A stretch of DNA of 64,000 bases from Colwellia sp. Arc7-D. GTDB lineage: Bacteria; Pseudomonadota; Gammaproteobacteria; Enterobacterales; Alteromonadaceae. Under the pieces are notes generated by a model. That model saw only the letters and a program-made list of their open reading frames with translations. It was not told where the DNA came from and ran no database searches. The DNA is taken from the NCBI RefSeq assembly GCF_003061515.1, contig NZ_CP028924.1, forward strand, positions 620,001 to 684,000, in the 5' to 3' direction. Positions 35,791 through 45,696 of the stretch are shown here, piece by piece; the first letter of the stretch is position 1, and each line of letters opens with the position of its first letter. The translations under genes were made by a program, and so were the position numbers.

Positions 35791-35963
35791 GGTTTATCCT
35801 TAATGTTTTTGTCTACTTTAAGTTTTATACTTAGGCAAGGCAAACGCATTCACCCTAACATTTTGTTAGTTCGTCATTATTAGCGTGATAAGCGCTAAAT
35901 TTGTTGTTGAAAATATCTAACTTGCCCCCACATTAATGACACGCAATTATTTTGAGGTTCGCT

Positions 35964-36905
35964 ATGCTACCAGCATTAGAAATATCCGGATTAACTAAAA
36001 CCTATAAAGGTGGCTTTCAGGCACTTAAAGGTATTGACCTGACAGTTAATCAAGGCGATTTTTTCGCTTTACTTGGCCCTAACGGCGCAGGTAAATCGAC
36101 CACTATTGGTATTATTACTTCATTAGTGAATAAAACTGCCGGAAAAGTAGCAGTTTTTGGTCATGATATTGATCAAGAACTTGAAGCAGCTAAAAGCTTT
36201 ATAGGCTTAGTTCCGCAAGAGTTTAACTTTAATCAGTTTGAATCATTAATGAAAATTTTAGTTAACCAAGCGGGTTACTACGGTGTTGAGCGCAAGTTAG
36301 CTTTACAGCGAGCTGAAAAATATTTAAAGCAGCTTAATTTATGGGAAAAGCGCAATGACGCAGCCCGTATGCTTTCAGGTGGCATGAAGCGTCGATTAAT
36401 GATTGCACGCGCTTTAATGCATGAGCCTAAAATGCTGATACTTGATGAACCAACTGCCGGTGTTGATATTGAACTTAGACGCTCAATGTGGGAGTTTTTA
36501 CGTGAGCTTAATAAACAAGGTATCACCATCATATTAACGACGCATTATTTAGAAGAAGCAGAAATGCTTTGTCGTAACATTGCCATTATTGACTCAGGTA
36601 TTATTGTTGAAAATACCGATATGAAATCGTTACTCGCTAAATTAGATGTTGAAACATTTGTGTTTGATTTGAAGCCTAACAGTTCACCTAGCGAGTTGGC
36701 TGGATTAAGTTCTAGAGTTATTGACGGACACACATTAGAAGTTGACGTGAAAAAAACTCAAACGATTAATTCAGTGTTTACAGAACTAAATAATCAAGGC
36801 ATTGAAGTATTAAGTATGCGCAATAAGAGTAATCGACTAGAAGAGCTATTTGTAGGGCTAGTGGGTAGTGGTAAAGTATCGAACAAAAGCGCAGTTAAGG
36901 AATAA
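35964..36905 (+). CDS. yadG: YadG-like ABC transporter ATPase
   Basis: A 313-residue ATP-binding subunit of an ABC-2 type exporter. Walker A is GPNGAGKST, the signature is LSGGMKRRLM and Walker B is MLILDEPTAGVD. It matches E. coli YadG over its whole length, including SLVNKTAGKVAVFGHD, LVPQEFNFNQFE and the end VLSMRNKSNRLEELFV. The ATG at 35964 has GAGG six bases upstream and is preferred to a TTG 12 bases before it. The permease follows after 5 bases. What it exports is unknown. In E. coli yadGH lies beside the pan genes, as here. Confidence 0.93.
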   Translation: MLPALEISGLTKTYKGGFQALKGIDLTVNQGDFFALLGPNGAGKSTTIGIITSLVNKTAGKVAVFGHDIDQELEAAKSFIGLVPQEFNFNQFESLMKILVNQAGYYGVERKLALQRAEKYLKQLNLWEKRNDAARMLSGGMKRRLMIARALMHEPKMLILDEPTAGVDIELRRSMWEFLRELNKQGITIILTTHYLEEAEMLCRNIAIIDSGIIVENTDMKSLLAKLDVETFVFDLKPNSSPSELAGLSSRVIDGHTLEVDVKKTQTINSVFTELNNQGIEVLSMRNKSNRLEELFVGLVGSGKVSNKSAVKE

Positions 36906-36910
36906 GTATC

Positions 36911-37684
36911 ATGGCATCTTCTAGAAATATCATTGCGCTTAAAAGTATTATGCATAAAGAGATCCACCGCTTTATGCGTATTTGGGTGCAAACATTAGTA
37001 CCACCAGCAATCACCATTAGTTTGTATTTTGTTATTTTTGGTTCATTGATTGGTTCACGTATTGGACAAATGGGTGGCTTTGATTACATGTCATTTATTG
37101 TGCCTGGTTTGATCATGATGAGTGTTATTACAAATTCATATTCTAATGTAGCTTCGTCATTTTTCAGTGCTAAATGGCAACGTAACGTAGAAGAAATGCT
37201 AGTGGCGCCTGTGCCTAATTGGGTTATTGTTGCTGGATATGTAGGTGGCGGTATGGCGCGTGGGATGTTAGTGGGGGGCATTGTGACTTTAGTTTCAATG
37301 TTTTTTGTTGATATTCAAATTCATAATATTTGGGTCATTATTGTAACGGTTGCGCTAACATCAGCCACCTTTGCTTTAGGCGGATTAATTAACGCTATTT
37401 TTGCTGGTAGTTTTGACGATATATCGATTATTCCAACGTTTATTCTTACACCATTAACCTATTTAGGTGGCGTATTTTATTCTATCAGTTTATTACCTGA
37501 GTTTTGGCAGGGTGTTTCTCAAATTAACCCTATTGTATATATGGTTAACGCCTTTCGATATGGCTTTTTAGGTATTTCTGATGTCAGCTTAACCTTGTCT
37601 TTTACCGTACTTGGTGTGTTTATTGTCAGTTTATATACCATTGCTATGGTATTAATTACTAAAGGTATTGGCTTAAGAAGCTAA
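36911..37684 (+). CDS. yadH: YadH-like ABC transporter permease
   Basis: A 257-residue ABC-2 permease with about six membrane segments. It is YadH-like from the start (SIMHKEIHRFMRIWVQTLVPP) to the end (KGIGLRS), with FIVPGLIMMSVITNSYSNVA and LTPLTYLGGVFYSISLLP between, all given in short pieces. A ribosome binding site (AAGGA) overlaps the end of yadG. The pair forms one exporter. Confidence 0.93.
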   Translation: MASSRNIIALKSIMHKEIHRFMRIWVQTLVPPAITISLYFVIFGSLIGSRIGQMGGFDYMSFIVPGLIMMSVITNSYSNVASSFFSAKWQRNVEEMLVAPVPNWVIVAGYVGGGMARGMLVGGIVTLVSMFFVDIQIHNIWVIIVTVALTSATFALGGLINAIFAGSFDDISIIPTFILTPLTYLGGVFYSISLLPEFWQGVSQINPIVYMVNAFRYGFLGISDVSLTLSFTVLGVFIVSLYTIAMVLITKGIGLRS

Positions 37685-37728
37685 TATCATTAGTCATTAA
37701 CGTATTGAATTTTTATAGGTAGTATTTG

Positions 37729-38418
37729 ATGAACAACACGGAAATAACCGGTGACTCTAAAGCCATTGTAACGAATCAACCTGGTGTACATGAAAAACTG
37801 GTTGAAATTGTTAACAAGCATATTGCGCATCCTTCTCAAAAGCCGATACAAGCACACACTCAGCAAGCCTTTGATGAGATAAATGAAATTGTGCAGGCTT
37901 TTTCAGGTGAGGTTATTCTTGATTCGTGTTGTGGTGTTGGCCAAAGTACGCGCTTAATAGCAAAGCAAAATCCTGATGCCTTAGTTATAGGTGTTGATAA
38001 ATCAGCCCATAGAATTAACCGTAACGTTGATGAAGTTAAACTGGATAATGGCGAAGGCACAGTTAATAATTTTCATTTAGTACGTGCTGATTTAAATGAT
38101 TTTTATCGTTTGGTAGTTGCCGCTAATTGGCAAGTTACTCAGCATTATATTTTATATCCAAATCCTTGGCCAAAAGCTAAACATGTGCAAAGACGTTGGC
38201 ACGGTAGTGCGGTTTTTCCACAAATAGTCGCTATAGGGCAGGAAATTATTTTACGCAGTAATTGGCTACTTTATTTGGAAGAGTTTCAAGTGGCAGCGGG
38301 CATTTTAAATTTCCAAGGCACAATATCAACCATTAACGTTACTCAGCCTCTAACCCCATTTGAGGCTAAATTTCATGCAAGTGGCCAGCAATGTTGGCAA
38401 TTACATATTTCCAAATAA
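37729..38418 (+). CDS. TrmB-like methyltransferase
   Basis: A 229-residue SAM-dependent methyltransferase related to TrmB, the tRNA guanine-46 N7 methyltransferase. The SAM loop is ILDSCCGVGQSTRLIA, followed by VIGVDKSAHR. The TrmB hallmark PDPWxKxRHxKRR appears as PNPWPKAKHVQRRW: the catalytic-loop aspartate is asparagine. The N-terminus (LVEIVNKHIAHPSQKPIQAH) also differs from usual TrmB. It is therefore probably a paralogue with changed target or activity, and the true trmB is expected elsewhere. The ATG at 37729 follows yadH by 44 bases, so the gene may be read with yadGH. Confidence 0.75.
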   Translation: MNNTEITGDSKAIVTNQPGVHEKLVEIVNKHIAHPSQKPIQAHTQQAFDEINEIVQAFSGEVILDSCCGVGQSTRLIAKQNPDALVIGVDKSAHRINRNVDEVKLDNGEGTVNNFHLVRADLNDFYRLVVAANWQVTQHYILYPNPWPKAKHVQRRWHGSAVFPQIVAIGQEIILRSNWLLYLEEFQVAAGILNFQGTISTINVTQPLTPFEAKFHASGQQCWQLHISK

Positions 38419-38601
38419 TTCTAGTGTTAAATTAAAGACAATATTTTGGTTAAATTAACAATTTATTAGCTAATAATTATGAATCACCTAACTGGTTTAT
38501 AAGCGTTATTTTTTTTATACCTTTTATTTCAAGTGGTTACAGTTTTGGCCTGAATGTTGATATTACTTAGTTATATCAACGTGAAATTTAGGACGAATAC
38601 C

Positions 38602-38700
38602 ATGACTAATAATATTAAAAAAACTGTATTTATGATGGCATTAAGTAGTTTAGCGATTGTTGAACTCGGCTTAGTTTATATCGCAACTCTGCTGGGCTAA
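38602..38700 (+). CDS. 32-residue membrane peptide
   Basis: A short open frame with a good ribosome binding site (AGGA, eight bases before the ATG). The product begins MTNNIKKTVFMMALSSLAIV and ends with EL, GLVYIATLLG: a short basic start followed by one membrane span. It lies alone in the gap between the TrmB-like gene and panP. Its function is unknown. It could also be a chance frame, but the strong start signal and clean membrane span argue for a real small protein. Confidence 0.5.
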   Translation: MTNNIKKTVFMMALSSLAIVELGLVYIATLLG

Positions 38701-38841
38701 GAGCAACTTTATTGCAATTAAAATTTGCTTTTAACATCAAAATTGGTGGAAATAACGAGACATTTGCTGCTATTTTTATTAAAGTGCCGATCTTATATAA
38801 ACCTCAACTTGCTTCGGGCAAGTAGTTAATAGTGAATAAGT

Positions 38842-40470
38842 ATGACGGTCAGTAAACGCGCGGCAAAAGTATCTGAAGAGTCTTTACATCGTATTTTTAC
38901 CATTCCAGTTGCACCCGATTCTACATTGGGACGCATTGAGAATGACATATCTCAGAACTTAGCTGGTTTTCTGGGTGAGCACATTGCGGCCACTGAACAA
39001 GCTTTAAGCGAAATTGAAAAAGATTTTGCGGATCCTAAGATCCCTGAAGAGCCTGCTTTTGTTTCAGACCATATGCAGCACTTACTTGATAAGTTAGTGT
39101 CTCAGTCCGTTCATACTTCAAGTCCAAATTTTATCGGTCATATGACCTCTGCTTTACCGTACTTTATTTTACCGCTTTCGAAATTGATGGTCGGCTTAAA
39201 TCAAAATTTGGTAAAAATAGAAACCTCTAAAGCATTTACCCCAATGGAACGACAAGTTCTGGGTATGATGCATCGTTTGGTTTACCAAGATGACGAACCC
39301 TTTTACCAGCAATGGATGCACAGTGCGAATCATTCTTTGGGTGCGTTTTGTTCAGGTGGGACTGTAGCAAATTTAACGGCACTTTGGGTGGCGCGTAATA
39401 ACTTGCTTAAACCTAATGGGAACTTTAAAGGTGTAGCACGAGAGGGCTTGTTTAACGCACTTAAGCACTATCAATACGATGGCTTAGCTATTTTAGTTTC
39501 CGCACGTGGTCACTATTCTCTGAAAAAATCAGCAGATATTTTAGGCATAGGCCAAGACAGTGTTATTGCTATTCCAACCGATGAAAATAATAAAATTGAC
39601 TGCAAACTGCTTGAAGCTAAATGTCAGCAGTTAGCAAGCCAGAATATTCGGGTACTCAGTATAGTGGGTGTTGCTGGCACCACTGAAACTGGCAATATAG
39701 ACCCGCTTGATAAAATGGCTAATATTGCTCAACGCTACCAAGCACACTTTCATGTTGATGCAGCGTGGGGTGGCGCGACTCTTTTATCTAATAAGTATCG
39801 TCCACTACTAAAAGGTATAGAGTTAGCCGACTCAGTGACTATTGATGCACATAAACAAATGTATGTGCCAATGGGAGCTGGCTTAGTGGTGTTTAAAAAC
39901 CCTGCTTCTGTTGCTGCAATTGAACATCATGCCGAATATATTTTGCGCAAAGGATCAAAAGATTTAGGTAGCCATACGCTTGAAGGTTCAAGACCTGGTA
40001 TGGCAATGTTGGTGTACTCTGCATTGCACGTTATTAGTCGACCTGGCTATGAGTTACTGATTAATAATAGTATTGAAAAAGCGAATTATTTTGCCGAGTT
40101 GATCACCCAACATGCCGATTTTGAATTGGTCACTAAACCAGAATTATGCTTATTAACGTATCGCTATAACCCTGCTTGTGTACAAAAAGTATTGGCTAAT
40201 GCTGATGACCTAAAACAAGAAGAAATGAACCTATTGCTTGATAAGTTGACAAAATTCATTCAAAAGCGTCAACGTGAAAATGGCAAGTCTTTTGTTTCTA
40301 GAACCCGTATCGAAGTACAAAAATACCAAGGTCGTAAAACGTTAGTTTTTAGAGTGGTATTAGCCAACCCGTTAACGTCAAAAACTATTCTACAAGATGT
40401 GTTAGCAGAGCAAGTGCTATTAGCACAAGAGAGTGAAAACTTTCTCCCTCAACTTTTATCGCTGAAATAA
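38842..40470 (+). CDS. panP: PLP-dependent aspartate 1-decarboxylase PanP
   Basis: A 542-residue glutamate-decarboxylase-like enzyme. PLP is bound by Lys338 (TIDAHKQM), with HVDAAWGG at 304-311 and FCSGGTVANLTALW near 169-183 as supporting motifs. The family (annotated as putative pyridoxal-dependent aspartate 1-decarboxylase) makes beta-alanine for pantothenate in Vibrio, Shewanella and relatives that lack the pyruvoyl enzyme PanD. The converging neighbours panC and panB, which need beta-alanine and ketopantoate, strongly support this role. It stands where panD stands in E. coli. A shared terminator lies between it and panC. Confidence 0.93.
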   Translation: MTVSKRAAKVSEESLHRIFTIPVAPDSTLGRIENDISQNLAGFLGEHIAATEQALSEIEKDFADPKIPEEPAFVSDHMQHLLDKLVSQSVHTSSPNFIGHMTSALPYFILPLSKLMVGLNQNLVKIETSKAFTPMERQVLGMMHRLVYQDDEPFYQQWMHSANHSLGAFCSGGTVANLTALWVARNNLLKPNGNFKGVAREGLFNALKHYQYDGLAILVSARGHYSLKKSADILGIGQDSVIAIPTDENNKIDCKLLEAKCQQLASQNIRVLSIVGVAGTTETGNIDPLDKMANIAQRYQAHFHVDAAWGGATLLSNKYRPLLKGIELADSVTIDAHKQMYVPMGAGLVVFKNPASVAAIEHHAEYILRKGSKDLGSHTLEGSRPGMAMLVYSALHVISRPGYELLINNSIEKANYFAELITQHADFELVTKPELCLLTYRYNPACVQKVLANADDLKQEEMNLLLDKLTKFIQKRQRENGKSFVSRTRIEVQKYQGRKTLVFRVVLANPLTSKTILQDVLAEQVLLAQESENFLPQLLSLK

Positions 40471-40484
40471 AGTTCATGGCATAA

Positions 40485-40512
40485 AAAAGCGACTAACTAA
40501 GTAGTCGCTTTA
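40485..40512. terminator. bidirectional terminator between panP and panC
   Basis: AAGCGACTA and TAGTCGCTT pair around six bases, with an A-run to the left and TTTAA to the right. It separates the converging panP and panC genes. Confidence 0.8.
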
Positions 40513-40550
40513 ATGTTCGTAAGTACGTTGCTCAACTCACCGAAATATAT

Positions 40551-41399
40551 TTAAGCTAATTGCACTTGTAAGTTATCAATCAACCTGGCTTTACCGCAGT
40601 GCGCTGCCGCAAGTATGACTAATTCTTTATCGTCTTCACTGGCTGGTTGCAGTGTGCGGGCGTGACAAATATGAATATAATCCGTTCTCATTCCTGCATT
40701 GTTGATATAGCCAGCGGCCTTCTTTGCTAAGCCAATGAAGTCATTATTATGTTGAATTTCTTTCGCTAGCCATTGAATATTTTGGCTCAATGCCGGCGCT
40801 ATTTTCTTTTCTTCAACACTGAGGTAATTATTTCGCGAGCTTAAAGCCAAGCCTGAAAGTTCTCGGACTGTTTCAACGGGAATTATTTCAATTGGCATGG
40901 ATAAATCTTCAACCATGGTTTGAATAACTTGTACTTGTTGATAATCTTTTAAACCAAAGCAAGCAATATCAGGTTGTACTAAATTAAACAATTTACAAAC
41001 TACCGTTGTTACACCACGAAAATGCCCTGGGCGGCTTTCGCCACAATAGCTTTGTGAAACATTGGGTACTTCAACGAATGATTGGTTATCTAGCCCTTTA
41101 GGATAAATAATAGCGGGTGTTGGGGTAAATAATACATCGCAACCAGCGGCTAATAATTTTGCTTGATCATCAGCCATTGTGCGAGGGTAATTATCAATAT
41201 CTTCATTTACGCCAAATTGCATCGGGTTAACAAAAATACTCGCCACGACTTTATCGGCAACTAATTTGGCTTTTTCGACCAAGGCAATATGTCCTTGATG
41301 TAAATTACCCATAGTAGGCACAAAAGCAATTTTAAGGCCTTTTTGTCGCCAAAGATTAATTTCGCTGCGTAAACTCGAAATTTTTTCAATTGTTTGCAT
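40551..41399 (-). CDS. panC: pantothenate synthetase
   Basis: A 282-residue cytoplasmic enzyme that joins pantoate and beta-alanine with ATP. The nucleotide-binding motif is [10 protein letters not shown] near residues 28-37, followed by [18 protein letters not shown] and LSSRNNYLS, all typical of PanC. I use the ATG at 41399 ([10 protein letters not shown]); the open frame extends 17 codons further but without similarity. It lies 79 bases after panB in the same direction and is the last gene of the leftward pcnB-folK-panB-panC run. Confidence 0.96.
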   Translation of the reverse strand: MQTIEKISSLRSEINLWRQKGLKIAFVPTMGNLHQGHIALVEKAKLVADKVVASIFVNPMQFGVNEDIDNYPRTMADDQAKLLAAGCDVLFTPTPAIIYPKGLDNQSFVEVPNVSQSYCGESRPGHFRGVTTVVCKLFNLVQPDIACFGLKDYQQVQVIQTMVEDLSMPIEIIPVETVRELSGLALSSRNNYLSVEEKKIAPALSQNIQWLAKEIQHNNDFIGLAKKAAGYINNAGMRTDYIHICHARTLQPASEDDKELVILAAAHCGKARLIDNLQVQLA

Positions 41400-41477
41400 G
41401 GTTATTCTACTTTTTACTCGATGTTTAAAGTGCTCACTTGCTCTTAGCACCCTAGAAATTAATCTTATTGATAATAC

Positions 41478-42272
41478 TTATTTAAAAATATGCTCGGGTC
41501 CAGGAAAGTTACCCTTACTGACTTCGTCAATATACAGCTCTACGGCTTTTTGAATATCGCCAGTATCGATTAAAAAGTTACGTGAAAACTTTGGCATGTA
41601 ACTACACGAAATACCTAAGGCGTCATGCATAACTAAAATTTGACCATCGGTGTCTTTGCCTGCGCCAATACCTATAGTAGGTATCGATACGGCCTCAGTA
41701 ATGGCCTTGCCTAAACTGCTTGGAATACATTCTAGCACGAGTAACTGAGCGCCAGCGGCTTCTAATGCTTTGGCATTTTCGATCATTTCTTGAGCTTTGG
41801 CACTGTCTCTGCCTTGTACTTTAAATCCACCAAAAACGTTGACCGACTGGGGTGTTAAACCTAAATGAGCACAAACAGGAATACCACGTTCAACTAGGCC
41901 TTTAATCGTTTCTTCTAACCATTCACCACCTTCAATTTTTACAATACTAGCACCCGCTTGCATTAATTTAGCAGCGTTTATATAGGCTTGTTCAGTGGTT
42001 GCGTAACTCATAAACGGCATATCAGCAATAATTAAAGTGTTTTCAACACCGCGTTTTACACATTGTGTGTGATATGCCATTTGGTCAATATCAACAGGGA
42101 GAGTATCGTCATGGCCTTGTAAAACCATGCCTAGAGAGTCACCAATTAATATGGCGTGAATACCTGCTTGATCGAATAGTTTCGCAAAGCTGGCATCATA
42201 AGCGGTAATGGTGGTTATTTTTTCACCTTGTTGCTTCATTTTCATTAAGGTGGCAGTTGTTATTTTAGCCAT
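41478..42272 (-). CDS. panB: ketopantoate hydroxymethyltransferase
   Basis: A 264-residue enzyme that adds a hydroxymethyl group from methylene-tetrahydrofolate to ketoisovalerate, the first committed step to pantothenate. Family motifs are [50 protein letters not shown] and TIGIGAG. The length is standard. It follows folK by 53 bases. With panC and panP it completes the set for turning aspartate and ketopantoate into pantothenate, apart from the reductase panE/ilvC. Confidence 0.96.
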   Translation of the reverse strand: MAKITTATLMKMKQQGEKITTITAYDASFAKLFDQAGIHAILIGDSLGMVLQGHDDTLPVDIDQMAYHTQCVKRGVENTLIIADMPFMSYATTEQAYINAAKLMQAGASIVKIEGGEWLEETIKGLVERGIPVCAHLGLTPQSVNVFGGFKVQGRDSAKAQEMIENAKALEAAGAQLLVLECIPSSLGKAITEAVSIPTIGIGAGKDTDGQILVMHDALGISCSYMPKFSRNFLIDTGDIQKAVELYIDEVSKGNFPGPEHIFK

Positions 42273-42325
42273 ATTATTTTCCGTTGTTTATGATGCCGTA
42301 TTATTATAATGCTAACGTTGATATT

Positions 42326-42817
42326 CTAACTTAACTTACTGTGAATTTTTAGCCCATTTTTCGCTATCTTACTGGCCAATTCATTAATACTATCACCATC
42401 CGGTAAAAATAGATTGGGTGCTATTTCAGCTAACGGCAGTAATACAAACTCTCGTTGCTTTAAGCCGTAATGTGGAATGGTTAAGCGTGCAGTATTAATG
42501 ACTTGTTGATCAAATAATATAATGTCTAAGTCTAATATTCGAGCGCCCCAACGATTGTCTTTTCGAATACGACCAGTCATGTTTTCAATTTCTTGCAGCT
42601 GTTCAAGTAACTCAATAGCGCTGAAGCTAGTTTCAATAGCCACTACCGCATTCATATAATCAGGTTGATCTTGCGGCCCCATGGGACGACTGAAATATAA
42701 AGAAGATACTTGAGTTACAATACAGCATTTAAGTTGGTGCAATTTCTCTAACGCGGCAGATATTTGTGCTTGAGGATCAGATAAGTTACTACCTAATCCA
42801 ATATAGGCGAGTGGCAT
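42326..42817 (-). CDS. folK: HPPK (2-amino-4-hydroxy-6-hydroxymethyldihydropteridine pyrophosphokinase)
   Basis: A 163-residue folate-pathway enzyme that moves pyrophosphate from ATP to the pterin. It opens with AYIGLGSNLSDPQAQI and has the substrate loop FSRPMGPQDQPDYMNAV and the metal-binding DNRWGARILDLDIILF. Its start codon overlaps the pcnB stop by one base, so the two are translationally coupled. Confidence 0.96.
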   Translation of the reverse strand: MPLAYIGLGSNLSDPQAQISAALEKLHQLKCCIVTQVSSLYFSRPMGPQDQPDYMNAVVAIETSFSAIELLEQLQEIENMTGRIRKDNRWGARILDLDIILFDQQVINTARLTIPHYGLKQREFVLLPLAEIAPNLFLPDGDSINELASKIAKNGLKIHSKLS

Positions 42818-44271
42818 TACGCTTCGTTACTCGAATTTTGTACTCGAGGCTTTCTGCGCTTTCGAATTGCTCGGCGAGGACCACTTTTGTTTGCCACTAC
42901 ACTTTTAACCATCACTTGTTGTGTTTCTATATTGCAGGCTTGAAAATCTCCCCACCATTTAGCCAATTCTTGAAGTGCAGCAACTTCCTCAACATTTTTG
43001 TTGATGGCACCTTCAATTTCAGCTCGTAACAAGAGAAAGTCATAACCTGCTCTAAACTTAGGGTGCTCAAGTGCTTTATATGCACGCTTGCCATCTCGAC
43101 GCGCTAATTTTTCTTGTAAAATCCAAATATCTTTCATTACCGCTTGAAAGCGTTTTGGAATAGCGATACTACGTTGTTGCTCTGACATTATCTCGCTTAA
43201 CGCACCAAAAAATGCATCTTGTGGCGTGAGTTGTGTTTCACTGTTCAAGCGCTCTATATGCTCTTGCATTGGATACCAAAGCATTGCAGCAAACAAAAAT
43301 GCAGGTGTTACACGTTGATCATTATTAACTCGATAATCAGTATTCTTCATTGCAAGGGCAATAAAGTCGGCTAAATATACTTGAGATTGTTGATTAAGTT
43401 GTTGATCTACTGCAGGGAAAAAATACTGAAATAAGCTATATTCACGAAGTAATTGAAAGTTTTCTACCGCTTTACCTGACATAAACAACTTCAAAAACTC
43501 TTCAAATAAGCGAGCTGGCGGAATATTGGCCATCAGCGGAGCTAGAGATTTTATGGGTGCTTTAGTATCTGCATGAATTTCCATGCCGAGTTTTGTCGAA
43601 AAACGAATCGCCCTAAGCATTCTAACGGGATCTTCACGGTAGCGTGTTTCTGGGTCACCAATTAAGCGAATTTGTTTGGCATAAACATCTGCTACGCCAT
43701 TGGCAAAGTCATAAACTTTAAAGTCTTTGGCTGAATAATAAAGCGCATTGATGGTGAAGTCTCGACGTTCAGCGTCTTCTTCAATACTGCCATAAATGTT
43801 GTCTCGCAGTAACATACCATCTTCACTTTGCTTTGACGTTTTTTGACAATTTTTATCTTCATCACTGTCGTGATGGCCCCTAAATGTGGCAACTTCAATA
43901 ATTTCACGACCAAAAACAATATGTGCAAGACGAAAGCGACGACCAATAAGACGACAGTTACGAAACAAGGCTTTAATTTGTTCAGGGGTTGCATTGGTCG
44001 CAATATCGAAATCTTTAGGCGTTAAACCTAAAATAATATCGCGGACACCACCGCCAACGAGGTAAGCGTCATAGCCACCTTTATTTAAGCGATACAATAC
44101 TTTTAAAGCATTGTGACTCATGTGTTTTCTAGATACAGGGTGCTGATCACGAGAAAGTATAATTGGCTGCTCAAATGAAGGCAGAGTAGAGTTATTTTTT
44201 CGTGTTTTTCCAAGTACTTTTTTACACAAATTGATGACGCTTTTGATAATGGTGGACCCCAGTTTTATCAT
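42817..44271 (-). CDS. pcnB: poly(A) polymerase I
   Basis: A 484-residue enzyme that adds 3' poly(A) tails to RNA and so promotes decay. The nucleotidyltransferase motif is VGGGVRDIILG at 72-82 followed by the catalytic Asp87 and Asp89 (PKDFDI). DFTINALYY and the tRNA-nucleotidyltransferase-like head domain follow. The C-terminus is basic (KSGPRRAIRKRRKPRVQ), as in PcnB. I start at the ATG at 44271, with GAGA upstream; a TTG 36 bases further up has no ribosome binding site. The order gluQ-pcnB-folK is as in E. coli. Confidence 0.95.
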   Translation of the reverse strand: MIKLGSTIIKSVINLCKKVLGKTRKNNSTLPSFEQPIILSRDQHPVSRKHMSHNALKVLYRLNKGGYDAYLVGGGVRDIILGLTPKDFDIATNATPEQIKALFRNCRLIGRRFRLAHIVFGREIIEVATFRGHHDSDEDKNCQKTSKQSEDGMLLRDNIYGSIEEDAERRDFTINALYYSAKDFKVYDFANGVADVYAKQIRLIGDPETRYREDPVRMLRAIRFSTKLGMEIHADTKAPIKSLAPLMANIPPARLFEEFLKLFMSGKAVENFQLLREYSLFQYFFPAVDQQLNQQSQVYLADFIALAMKNTDYRVNNDQRVTPAFLFAAMLWYPMQEHIERLNSETQLTPQDAFFGALSEIMSEQQRSIAIPKRFQAVMKDIWILQEKLARRDGKRAYKALEHPKFRAGYDFLLLRAEIEGAINKNVEEVAALQELAKWWGDFQACNIETQQVMVKSVVANKSGPRRAIRKRRKPRVQNSSNEA

Positions 44272-44338
44272 TAAATTTCTCGCGCAATGATATAACAGTG
44301 CAAGCAAAAAGAGAATGGAAACAGTGTGAAAAAACGGC

Positions 44339-45226
44339 TTATAGAACGATTTCTTGTGATTTTGGCACTTGGCTTATCGACCAATGAGTGATTGCCCAGC
44401 TTAAAAGCTCAGCAACGTTGGCTTGAAGTAACTCATTAGGCGGTTGTTGGCCAAGAAATTTTAATGCTGAAAATAGTGAAGGGATGGGATTGTTTTTATC
44501 AACTTCTGGTGCGTTATTCTGCTTACTTAATTTAAATCCAGGCTTAGCAACGGCTAAAGGAAAGTGGCCGTAACTTGGCGGTTTTTGTTGCAATGTTTGG
44601 TAAAAGCTCAATTGTCGTGCTGTTGGTTCGAGCAGATCACAGCCGCGAATAACATGGGTAATATTTTGATAGATATCGTCAACCACCACCGCTAATTGAT
44701 AAGCAAATAAGCCATCTTTTCTTAGCACGATAAAATCTTCTTGCGCAAGCTCTTGATTACAAGCGACATGGCCTTGAATAATATCGTTAAATTGTGAGAT
44801 ACCGAAAGTGTTAATTACACGCGTAGCACTGTCAGCTTCTGGCTGTGCTAAACCTCGGCAATGGCCTTGGTAAATACCACCAAGAGCTTTAATTTTAGCT
44901 CGAGTACAGTGACAATAATAACTGAGTTTTTGTTGGGCTAAATCGGCTAATACTTCGCGATATAGCGAACTTTGTTGGCTTTGATAGAGTACTTGCTCAT
45001 CCCAATGCAAGCCAAAAAGTTCTAAGGTTTGCAGAATGTCTGTACTCGCACCTGCTTTTTCTCTTGGGGGATCAATATCTTCAATTCTAACAAGCCATAG
45101 GCCGTTATTATGCTTAGCGTCTAGATAACTCGCCAATGCAGCAATTAAAGAACCGAAATGTAAAAGACCAGAAGGGGATGGAGCAAAGCGACCGCGATAT
45201 TGTTGAACAATATTGGGTCGCATAGC
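44339..45226 (-). CDS. gluQ: glutamyl-Q tRNA(Asp) synthetase
   Basis: A protein of about 295 residues that attaches glutamate to queuosine in the anticodon of tRNA(Asp). It is a GluRS catalytic core without the anticodon-binding part. The HIGH-like motif is FAPSPSGLLHFG at 13-24 and the KMSKS-like loop is KLSKQN. Zinc ligands are Cys104, Cys106, Tyr118 and Cys122, matching E. coli GluQ. I use the ATG at 45226; a TTG six codons upstream is possible. It follows dksA by 30 bases, as in E. coli. Confidence 0.95.
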   Translation of the reverse strand, partial: AMRPNIVQQYRGRFAPSPSGLLHFGSLIAALASYLDAKHNNGLWLVRIEDIDPPREKAGASTDILQTLELFGLHWDEQVLYQSQQSSLYREVLADLAQQKLSYYCHCTRAKIKALGGIYQGHCRGLAQPEADSATRVINTFGISQFNDIIQGHVACNQELAQEDFIVLRKDGLFAYQLAVVVDDIYQNITHVIRGCDLLEPTARQLSFYQTLQQKPPSYGHFPLAVAKPGFKLSKQNNAPEVDKNNPIPSLFSALKFLGQQPPNELLQANVAELLSWAITHWSISQVPKSQEIVL

Positions 45227-45255
45227 TTTCTTAAATTCCAACAAGGTCGAAGGTA

Positions 45256-45696
45256 TTAACCTGCGAGTTGGCGTTCTTTGATTTCTTGTAATGTTTTACA
45301 TTCAATACAAAGATCAGCAGTTGGACGGGCTTCTAAACGGCGAATACCGATTTCTATGCCACAAGAGTTACAAAAACCAAAGTCATCGTCTTCGATTAAT
45401 TGTAAAGTCTTTTCAATTTTCTTTATTAGCTTACGTTCACGGTCACGAGTACGTAATTCAAGGCTAAACTCTTCTTCTTGAGCCGCACGGTCAACAGGAT
45501 CTGGGAAGTTTGCTGCTTCGTCCTGCATATGCGTTACGGTACGATCGACTTCTTGACGAAGTTGTATACGCCACGCATCTAGAATTTTCTTGAAATGTTC
45601 TAGTTGCGCGCCATTCATGTATTCTTCTTTAGGTTTTTCGACGTAAGGGTTAACGCCCGCTAATGCTAAAATACCTAATGTTTTCTGTGTTGGCAT
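45256..45696 (-). CDS. dksA: RNA polymerase-binding transcription factor DksA
   Basis: A 146-residue regulator that enters the RNA polymerase secondary channel and acts with ppGpp. The ATG at 45696 ([15 protein letters not shown]) has AGGAG seven bases upstream; the longer open frame is spurious. The coiled-coil tip has Asp66 and Asp69 (FPDPVDR), which match the active aspartates of E. coli DksA. The zinc finger cysteines are 109, 112, 130 and 133. It leads the gluQ-pcnB-folK-panB-panC run. Confidence 0.97.
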   Translation of the reverse strand: MPTQKTLGILALAGVNPYVEKPKEEYMNGAQLEHFKKILDAWRIQLRQEVDRTVTHMQDEAANFPDPVDRAAQEEEFSLELRTRDRERKLIKKIEKTLQLIEDDDFGFCNSCGIEIGIRRLEARPTADLCIECKTLQEIKERQLAG

